Shown here piece by piece: positions 55,691 to 64,000 of a stretch of 64,000 bases of DNA (position 1 is the first letter of the stretch; each line of letters opens with the position of its first letter). The stretch comes from Culex pipiens pallens (Eukaryota; Arthropoda; Insecta; Diptera; Culicidae). The translations under genes and the position numbers were made by a program. Location: NCBI RefSeq assembly GCF_016801865.2, contig NC_068938.1, forward strand, positions 21,510,873 to 21,574,872, read 5' to 3'. The notes beneath the pieces are model-generated. The model was not told the DNA's origin and did no database searches. It was given only the letters and a program-made list of their open reading frames with translations.

Positions 55691-58330
55691 ATATTTTTTT
55701 TTGCCAGAACAGAACATCAATATTTTTTCTAATTGGAAGATAAAATCTTCGTTTTATGCTTTATTCTGCCTGATCCAGCAAGCTTGCACGGCACTAAATT
55801 TTGTCTCCAATTCATCATCATTTTTTGTGGTCCTCATTAAACCATCCCATGGTCATCATCTTGACAAAAATCTGCAGCTTTCCGTGACGCGCAACTTATG
55901 TACCTTTTATATGCAGATTTATTTCGCAATGCCACAGTTCCAAATTTTACGACCAAATGCGTTCCAGATTGCACATTCAGGGTTAATGTGCGAAATTGGA
56001 TCAATATATTGGCACACTTTATTACTGGCGGCCTTGGTGGGATGCAGAGTAAGGGTGGTAAGCACCAATGGTTGAGGGTAGGTTTGTTATTCTCTGTTGA
56101 ATCTTGACTCAATAATAAAGATAAGTCATCAAATTTGCTCTGCCAAGTCAAGTCATCAAATTTAAGGTGTTCGGAGCAAAAAACAAAACAATTCACTGAT
56201 CCCCTTGGGTTCTACATGTGGCTGCTCCAAAAAGAACATAAAAGTGAGTTTTAATGACGCAATTATACCACGATAAGATTGCTCTTTTTATTTCTCTCAA
56301 AAAGTTGACAAGGTCTTAAGTCCTATTTTTGGGATAATTGGAGATTTTGGTTTAAGTTTTTTCGTAGAATGAAAATTTGTAACTTAACCCACCCAAGTCT
56401 CCAACGAAATTGTGGGCGTTTGAGAACCGTTCATTCCCTGTGGTCCACGGAAACGAGGCTCTCAACGACCTGGAGAGGTCACAGAGTTTTCTGGCCTACC
56501 TTCCCGAGGTGGACATTCGATGGGCGCAAAAACAGAGTCGTCATCGTCGTAAAACGTCGCTTTTTGCCACGAGGGAATTCAATCGTCGACGCTGCCGACA
56601 ATATATCGCAAGGATAATTTATCACCGCAAAAAGTGTAACAGCTGCCGGGGGACCAAAGCGGGGACGACATTTATGGGGACCTGCCACAAACAGGTCCTC
56701 GGTGTTGGACGGGGGCATCAACATGAAATGTTGCCGCAGTCGCAGGACGATTTCTTTGTATGCGGTGAGGGATTTTTTTTGTTCAGGAGTGCTTTACCGA
56801 AGGTTTTGTGAAAAGGTGGGACACGTGATTCATGATGGACATTTACGAGCACAGGTCGTATATCACTCCGACCACCACACATGTACCGACTGAGTTGTTT
56901 GGGGGGAAGCTTCCGAGAATGAACTTTTGCTTGTGGAGATTACCCTGTAATCTTTACTTTAGCAATTGGAAATTCATTGTATTTCGGCTATTTAAAAATT
57001 ACTAAATCTTCTCAAAATGAGGTGATTCTTGGGATCACAATAAATCTATAAAACAATTCAGTTATTCAATCAATGAAGAACGTTATACCGCTGTAAAGCA
57101 TTTGAGTTATTCAGAGTACATCGCTGCTGAACATCTGGATTTGCAATTCATGGAACTGTACCACACCAGATCTACATCACCATCGTCCTGTACTCCTCGT
57201 GTAAATGCATCACCGTTTCAACCTCAACGACTCATGTCGTACATCTTTATTTTCACTTTGAATACACCTACTGGTACGGAACCTGGACCGCCGTGGACAT
57301 TCCGGTAGCCATAAGGGATCAAGTCACCGCACAGCCTCCGGTCGAGATTAAGTGATCCGAACCTCTGAACATCGACATCGGTATCTCTATTGCTGTGGGG
57401 TAAGCAGGAGGAGGGAAACCTCCTAAACATGGCACCAAACAGGGCCCCGGGAATTTCCACGACATGTCCAGCAAATTCCAACTCCGAGGTGGAAATTCCT
57501 GTACGCGCTCGCACTCGGTCGTGCAGAAGCCAATTTTCCGTTCGACGACGATGCCGGACCCTTTGAAACGTGAGTCCCTTCGGGCTTTGGGGTGTAATTG
57601 GTGCGCGCAATTACGGTCCTCGCAAAACTCCCGCCTGGCGTGGCCAGAGATTAACGCAGTTATCAGGCAGGGCGCAGACAAATTGCCCGATACCGGGGCG
57701 GGTGGGGGACAAATAAATCAGTTTGATTGATTGGAGCAATTAAAAGTGCATTATTTAGTAAAACCTCGTCGGGAGATACCGTCGTGAAGGCACGTGAAAG
57801 TCAGAATCGGACCAGTTTGTCTTCTGGCTCTCGCTGGTGGGGGTCTCTCAACAGGGAAGAAATATTATGTTTGTCGTGTTGCTCCAGCCGATCAATATAC
57901 AATCCATCGCGGACAACACTTTACGCACCACACCAGCTCTGTCTTTCTAGTTCAGAGCTTGGGGGCCAAAGTGGCCTCTCTAGACCTGGACCTGGACCCG
58001 GGGTGTAGAGCGATAGTGCTGTGGTGTTGTACCGGTCGTCGGTGGTCCCATGCTGTGATGATTAATGTAATGCTTCGATTATTCGCAACGAGACCCTTGA
58101 GTGATGGTGGGGAGGGGGTGGTACGCACATGTACAACACAATGTTTGAAAGAGACACACAAGACCCTGGTGGAAGAGAGGAGAGAAGGTGGAGAGAGCCA
58201 GCAAGCAGCATAAGGAATTAGGAATTCTAAATAGTTGTACCTCACGTGTTGTACAACTTGCTTAGCCAACCCTGGGACTCTGCTATGTGTGGCGCGTAAG
58301 GTTTAGTCAGAGATGAGTGGATCGAAAATG
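55691..58330. other. Long unique island without a supported gene
   Basis: GC-richer unique sequence. Overlapping frames of 80-139 codons occur on both strands (55701-56075, 56410-56811, 57224-57610 minus, 57794-58213) but several start only at non-ATG codons, and none shows a domain or splice pattern. The pair AAGTCATCAAATTTG / AAGTCATCAAATTTA near 56125 and 56151 is a short direct repeat. Unrecognised exons or enhancers are possible. Confidence 0.35.
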
Positions 58331-58756
58331 TTATTGACTTTTTCTTGCGAATTTGTAGTTCAGTATCAGTTCGATGGAACAGAAGTGGAATATGCTAGAA
58401 TTTGACATTAAAATGTGTCATACCACTTCAATCGTACAAACAAACTCAAATATGATGAGGCTGGTGACACCATCATACCAAGACATATTCCGTTATTTTT
58501 TTCAAATTGGACCTACGCCACATTTAAAGCATAACCCAGAAGATTCGTCTATTGCCCAAAAATTGAGAAAAATGCAAATAAAAGTGTTACATATAAGTGA
58601 TAAGCGTATTGAAATGTAAGGCAGGCTTTCGAAATTTCCAAATATTTTTTTACTAAAAGAACTGAAAATATTACAAAAATGTTATCAATATTGTAAATCG
58701 AACCAACAGTTTCCAAGAATTCGTCGGTTTATAAAACAGGGCTTATTCAATAACTA
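58331..58756. other. AT-rich interval, nothing recognised
   Basis: Contains an 81-codon ATG frame at 58374-58619 without recognisable domain; no other feature. Confidence 0.3.
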
Positions 58757-59162
58757 CTTTTTTGCAATTCCGTCGTGAAACTACTCATTTTTCCTGCCAT
58801 TTTGAACGACGAAATAGCCTACTTTTCTGTACCAAAAATAACAGAATCGAGTAGCAACACTTTTCAAAATAAATGCTGAAAAGTTCTACTTTTCAACACT
58901 CAAATGGGTGCTGAAAAGTTAAACTTTTCAGCACTTGTTTTGAAAAGTAACACTTTTCAACATTTTTTTTGATTTAAACGATTTATTGACAAAATACATG
59001 AACATCTGATTAAAATTTCACTCAGTGCGTGTTTTTTGGAATCGCAAAAAATGTTGTATGGAACTCGTTGCAAAACTTGATTTTTTCAGCACTCTTCGTA
59101 TTTATGTACGACTCGTGCTGAAAAAATCATCTTTTTGCAACTTGTTGCATAAACTACTATTC
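58757..59162 (+). repeat. Palindrome-rich dispersed repeat, copy E (hairpin deleted)
   Basis: Same orientation as copy A. Relative to copies A and D it lacks 28 bp at 59105, removing the inner stem-loop TTTATCCAAC/GTTGGATAAA almost exactly and leaving TTTATGTACGAC. The rest of the element is intact. Confidence 0.85.
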
Positions 59163-61790
59163 AATTACAATTCTTTTTAAATTGATTGTCCCCCCCCCCC
59201 TCCCCCTTCAACATTGGCCCGAAAAATTAAGGGGCAAAAACATATTTCTCAAAAAACTTCAAAATTTTAATGAAAATAGAAAGATAGTATACTGAAAATA
59301 ATCTGAAATACATTTATCTGCATACATTATCATTTTAAGCAAGTTTGAGCTCGATTAAAATATTTTGAATTTTTATAAAATTTCAATGTACAGCACCCCA
59401 AAAACTTTCTTTTCTCGCAATTTTTTTTGTCATTGTTTAGAAATGTTTGAAATTAATTACTGCAAAACAACGTTACAGAACATTTTTTTCTTTAAAATGT
59501 AGAAATCGTGTAATTTCTATTTTTCAACCCAAGCAACACACTTTGTCAGAAAAACATATTTCCTAACTGGTTGTATAACCAATCCGCCTCGTTGTCACAA
59601 CTTGTTCTACAACTCCTGTGAACTGGAAAAAGCGCACTTTTTCTGTTGTATAACTTGCCAGAAAAAGATCCAAGTTATCAGAGTAAGTTGTACAATTGTA
59701 TTTGACAACACTGTGCCATCTAACAAGAAATTCAACGAAAAAAAGGGGCGTGGTTTACGGCTGTGCTGTCAAATCAAAGCGCACACTGGAAAGGATAGTT
59801 AGATTGAAAACAGCTATCTAACCGGTGACTAACTTACATATAAACAAAAGTTTCTTATTATAATTTTAGTCAACGACGAAGCTAATTATAAAAGTACGCT
59901 TGTTTCTGCAAGATTCGTTTAAAATAATTCGAAATTGAATTTAAAAAAAGAAAAACAATCATGGAGCGCATGTGATTAGTGTGAAAATCCCTGCATGGAA
60001 AACTTTTAGATTTTCCTTTTTTGATGAATTTCCTCTGTCCCAAGATTCGATCCGATGACTTCGACGATTTGTTGTTATCTCCACGGCAGGTCCAGGCGCG
60101 CTTCCACATCTCTCCACGGGGCTTCATAGTAAACAAGCTGGCCCAAGCGTCAATAAGAAGGCTGCTGTCTGTTTTGTTAGCTAAAGAACTTAATTCCAAC
60201 GAAGGCTGTCATTGGAATTGAAGTTATATAAGTTTGTTTCAAATCAGTTTTTATAACTCCACTATATAACTTTGTTATAACAAACCGTTTCAACTGTCAT
60301 TTCGATTACCGTACCACGGAGCAACATTGAAAATCGGTGTCATTTCAATTTGTTGTTTTCTCTATCATGAACTCCATAAGCTGATAATTTTTGTAGCTTT
60401 TTCCAGCGATATGTTCACAAATGAATCGGTCAACAATTAAAACCATTGCAATCTTCAATACATAAACATTTTTGAAACTCTAAATTCCTCATGTACAAAT
60501 TTACACCACCTAACAACACGAAGGCCCCCTCTTGATTTTGGTCAGACTCGAGGAACATAAACTTCAACAAATATTTGCAACCGCTTACACTAAGAAAAAC
60601 TATTTTTTTAATTTCTGCAACTCACCAAATAGCTTTCTGATCTACAATGTTTTTGAATGAAACTTTAATAAAATTTTCTAATATTTTTGAAAATATGCGA
60701 TGCCACCTGATTTTGGTGGGACCAATTTTACAAAAATATGCAAGATTTTGAAGGTTTGTACAAAAAGCTCTAAACTTCAGTGTTACATCACACGTATTAT
60801 TGCACTTAGATTTTGCCTACACGCCACTGATATTGAAGCTACAGTTTCTTTTTAAGGGTTAAATTCCATTTGTGCTCAAGTCACCCACTGAAACAAGCCC
60901 CTGATTGCCCACAAAAATAAGAAATTTTTGTTACACATTCATGACGCAAAATTAATATTTTTTTAAATTCTTAATAAAAAAAACATAATTATTTTAGCGT
61001 AGAATATTAATGTTTAGTTCATTACAAACAATTAGATTACGAAAATTTAAAATATTGTAAATGTCTTAAATTTTGGCTTTAAAATTGTCTACAACTTTAT
61101 CAAATACATTTAATCGATTAATAAATCCCTTCTTAATATTCAGACCTCAATATATATAGTTCCATATAAAAGTTAAAGTCAAAAAAAAATAAAAGTGCTT
61201 CGATTTGGCTCGAAGTTTGAGTGAAGTTTCCCAGGCCGAAATAATTAGACCCGTATTTTTTTGTTTGGCCATTAGGGTGGCCTACCCCGTATGTGGTGGT
61301 CTGAAAAATGGTCATTTTCGTCGATTTTCACAAAAACACTTTTTTCAAAAAATCATAACTTCGCTCGCATTTTAATAGATTTTAGCTGTCTTGGGCGCAA
61401 ATGAAAGATGATAAGTTTGACTTCCAAGAAAAATTAAAGTGGAGTTTCAAAAATCTAGCCTAACATTTGAAAAATTCTTATGAAAACTTCAAATGGCGTT
61501 TTGACGGTGTCTGTACCAAAGAGACTATGTTTGAACATATTTTTAACGGATTCCTCGGACAATTTTACATATCATATCAAGAAATGGGAAAATAAAATCT
61601 CTGTTTTTCGACGCGCCGAAAATGACGAAATTACGAAATAATCAACTTTTTTCACTAAAACTGCGATAGTTTGAAAATTTCAGCGATGACCTAAACATGT
61701 TTGGGTACATACCAAAATTTTCGTAATTGACATACGCAACAAAAACAGGGAACCTCCAGTCAAATTTTGAGCCAAACCGAACATTTTATT
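59163..61790. other. Mostly AT-rich repeat remnants, no supported gene
   Basis: Begins with a C-run near 59191-59206 and includes decayed pieces of the CTCGAGGAACATAAACTTC family near 60550-60585. Bases 59600-60250 are less AT-rich but contain only short frames. No RNA gene or complete element recognised. Confidence 0.35.
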
Positions 61791-62520
61791 TTTTTTGCCT
61801 TCCTCACCTCACTGAGGCAAGGCTATTAAATCACTCGAAAAATGATCTTCTTAAATACGACTCCTAGATATACCTTCACGTATACCTATCGACTCAGAAT
61901 CAAATTCTGAACAAATGTCTGTGGGGATGTGTGTAGACAAGATTTTTTTCCACACGATTATCTCAGAACTGACTGTACCGATTTTGGCCGGATCCGCCTT
62001 ATTCTGTTCGTTTTGGGGTCCCCTAAGACCCTATTAAATTTTATTCTGTTTAGTGAAGTATTTTTAAAGTTATGCAAAGAAAAAGTTTTTTTTTGTAGCT
62101 ACAAAAAAGGGTGATTATTGCATAACCTCAAAGACCGGGACTTTTTGCTTTTTGACTTTTTGACCACGCGGGGGATTGGCAGCCACACCACCTTGCATGT
62201 GTATCGCCCGGTTGCCACATCGCTTAAGCAGTGTCTGCATCTCTTCTGGAAAAAAATCTGTATTAATTATGTTGCTGCATTATTTTGTCTCGACAAAGAT
62301 TTACACAAACTTTTTACTGAAATATATAACTCATGAGACTTTTCACCTTTATTTTGAAGAGCTGGTAAAAAAAAAGAATTGAAAATTGCTGTTCAAGGAA
62401 AATCAATAATTAAAAAAAAACAACTGAAAAAAATAAAAAAAAAATAACTCTTAAATTAATTTGTAAATACCACATGAATGCGAGGAAGGCACCAACCACC
62501 TTAAGGTGGATTAAGTAACG
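61791..62520 (+). mobile_element. Mosquito-type repeat, second copy of the 29.2-30.9 kb family
   Basis: Starts TTTGCCTTCCTCACC with CACTGAGGCAAGGC and ends GAGGAAGGCACCAACCACC then TTAAGGTGGATTAAGTAACG. Shared internal blocks with 30556-30850 (inverted) include TATCGACTCAGAATC and AACAAATGTCTGTG. The 61929-62114 open frame is incidental. The element is short and carries no transposase or reverse transcriptase. Confidence 0.6.
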
Positions 62521-63110
62521 TTTTTCTTTAACTTTCATATGGAACTGCTGTATTTACATATCTATTTTGTATGTTCAGCCTTCAGCCCTGCTTTCGAATT
62601 TAGTAGCCCCTTAGCTTTAATAATTTTTAAAGATAATTATGCTATCTGCAAATTCGTTCAAAAATTAACTTTAAGATTTAGATTTTTTGAAAAAAAATAT
62701 GTTTTTATTTCAATTTGTGTTTTTATCAGAGCTTAACAATTCTGCTCCAGGATGTTACATTTGCAATTACCTATCAACTGAGATCAATTCATAAGCCTTT
62801 GTTTTCAAATTTTAGATTTTGCTAGCTGAGTGCTGTTTAAAGAAAAATAAATTTTAAGAAAAAATCCTTAGTTTTTTTTTAAATCAGCCATTAAAAAAAA
62901 CTCAAGAAAAGTTCAGGAAAAAATAAGTTCACTGTAACAAAAAAAAAAAGAATTACGGGAAAAAACATTATTGATTTTTTTTGTATAAGTTTTTGACCAA
63001 TAAAAACAAATCTTTTCAATTGTTGCAAGAAGTAATGGAATGAAATTCGTTTGTTCAAATTATGTTATTTAAGAAAACTAGTGATTTTTTCAACTCAGCC
63101 GACAAAAAAA
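62521..63110. other. AT-rich interval, nothing recognised
   Basis: AT-rich with A- and T-runs; no gene or repeat end identified. Confidence 0.35.
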
Positions 63111-63275
63111 AATCATAGCATAGCATAGCATAGCATAACGGGTCTGCACCACGCTGTAGGGGGTGCCACAATGGTCAATTCAATATTCTTAGACAATTTG
63201 ATTGCTGCCCGGTACATCCAAAAATATCTAAGAACGTAAATTTCCACACTGTGCTCCAAGGCTACGCCCATACAG
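63111..63275. mobile_element. Possible retroposon end with (ATAGC) repeat
   Basis: CATAGCATAGCATAGCATA near 63116-63136 is followed by GC-richer sequence (GGTCTGCACCACGCTGTAGG) unlike its AT-rich left flank. A short tandem repeat at a sharp composition boundary resembles the terminus of a LINE or SINE. No duplication or coding sequence was found. Confidence 0.3.
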
Positions 63276-64000
63276 TCCCGTGGGGATTTGGGAGGGGATT
63301 TTTTTGTTGTTCACTAGTGGCAAAAGTGCAGGGAACCCATGCGACTTTTAAAAGTGAACGGAATATTTTTGGGAGGTTTGGAATGGGGGTTAGAGGAATT
63401 TCATCGGGCCGATGAAAATGGTTGAATGCGTAATGTATTAAATGATTTGGAAGTTTGTACGTGTAAATGTGAGTCTTTAGTGTATTATATAATAAGCATG
63501 TAGTTTTGTGAAAAAAATAAATGAAACAAATATAATACATATAATAAATATAGTAAATAATATCAAGATGATTCCAGGAAGCTGTAAAAAAATGCAGTAA
63601 TTTAAAATATAAATACTCCAGATGGTTCCCATGCTGTTCTAGAAAGTATCGTTAAATTAAACAATTTGATCATATATGGTATGAGGAGATGGTATGTTAC
63701 AGGAAAGGAAAAGGATGAGGAATAATATAAACAATTATATAAATCATATAGTGAGTTGATAAATTTACACGCAGACAGTAAAATTACCACAATCCCTCAC
63801 CCCATACGAACAGCGACACAAAAGCACACACAAAAAAAAATTAACCTGAATAATCACGACTTCGACTGACACGCAACAATATTCATTAGCACAATGACCC
63901 CCCCCATTATTTAATTCTAATAACCACTCACCCAAGCACACAAACAGCGACACAAAAGAAATGAAAATGAGCATGCAAAAACAAGACAACGCGTCCCCGT
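63276..64000. other. Unique interval to the window edge
   Basis: Moderately AT-rich. ACAGCGACACAAAAG occurs at about 63809-63823 and again at about 63945-63959, a short direct repeat about 136 bp apart. No gene was recognised. Confidence 0.35.

Noticed and set aside
1..64000. Endogenous viral genes or intact transposase and reverse transcriptase genes
   Set aside because: No open frame in the window shows recognisable polymerase, capsid, integrase or transposase motifs. All mobile elements seen are non-autonomous.

Overview
This window looks like a piece of a repeat-rich insect nuclear genome, most likely a culicine mosquito and probably Culex. The reasons are insect-type nuclear tRNA genes, a coding exon bounded by a consensus splice donor, many short dispersed repeats with mosquito-like end sequences (recognised from memory, not searched), a TTAA-flanked piggyBac-type element and a dimeric tRNA-derived SINE. 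There is no sign of bacterial or organellar sequence. Most of the 64 kb is intergenic or intronic. Protein-coding content that can be supported is very small.

Layout. Positions 1-910 are intron 1 of a minus-strand gene. Its first coding exon is 911-1693, with 5' UTR and a probable promoter upstream to about 2.3 kb. A foldback element (3001-4799) follows, then a unique stretch, a small inverted-ended repeat (6665-7179), a piggyBac-type MITE (7339-8239) and a tRNA-Asn gene (8292-8365). Two 8-bp simple arrays lie at 10066-10608 and 12012-12843. A TA-flanked MITE sits at 15363-16371. The most striking object is at 16814-21823: 38 copies of a 115-bp satellite joined to a structured unique tail ending in (ATGCTC)4, the whole flanked by a 25-bp direct repeat as expected of a retroposed unit. 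Five copies of one palindrome-rich repeat occur at about 22.0, 23.7, 28.4, 28.8 and 58.8 kb. A second tRNA-Asn gene is at 26195-26268.

Further right, compound mosquito-type repeats occupy 29.2-30.9 kb and 61.8-62.5 kb. A complete 415-bp SINE with two different tRNA-like units and a perfect 13-bp target duplication lies at 40371-40785. A 1.5-kb near-perfect palindrome is at 41250-42759, a tRNA-Ala gene at 47976-48047, and two abutting long simple arrays at 48101-50047 have nearly complementary units. A TATA/initiator pair with a possible tiny first exon lies at 50902-50997. A 1.35-kb palindrome (53421-54771) is nested inside another foldback element (52137-55100).

The genes do not form a pathway. 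The three tRNA genes are independent Pol III units, each followed by a T-run. The protein exon belongs to a gene whose remaining exons lie left of the window, and the candidate exon at 50933 would belong to a gene continuing to the right. The interest of the window lies in its mobile and repetitive DNA: a satellite-carrying retroposon with covarying RNA hairpins, a dimeric SINE, nested palindromes, and four very long A-tract simple arrays totalling about 3.3 kb.
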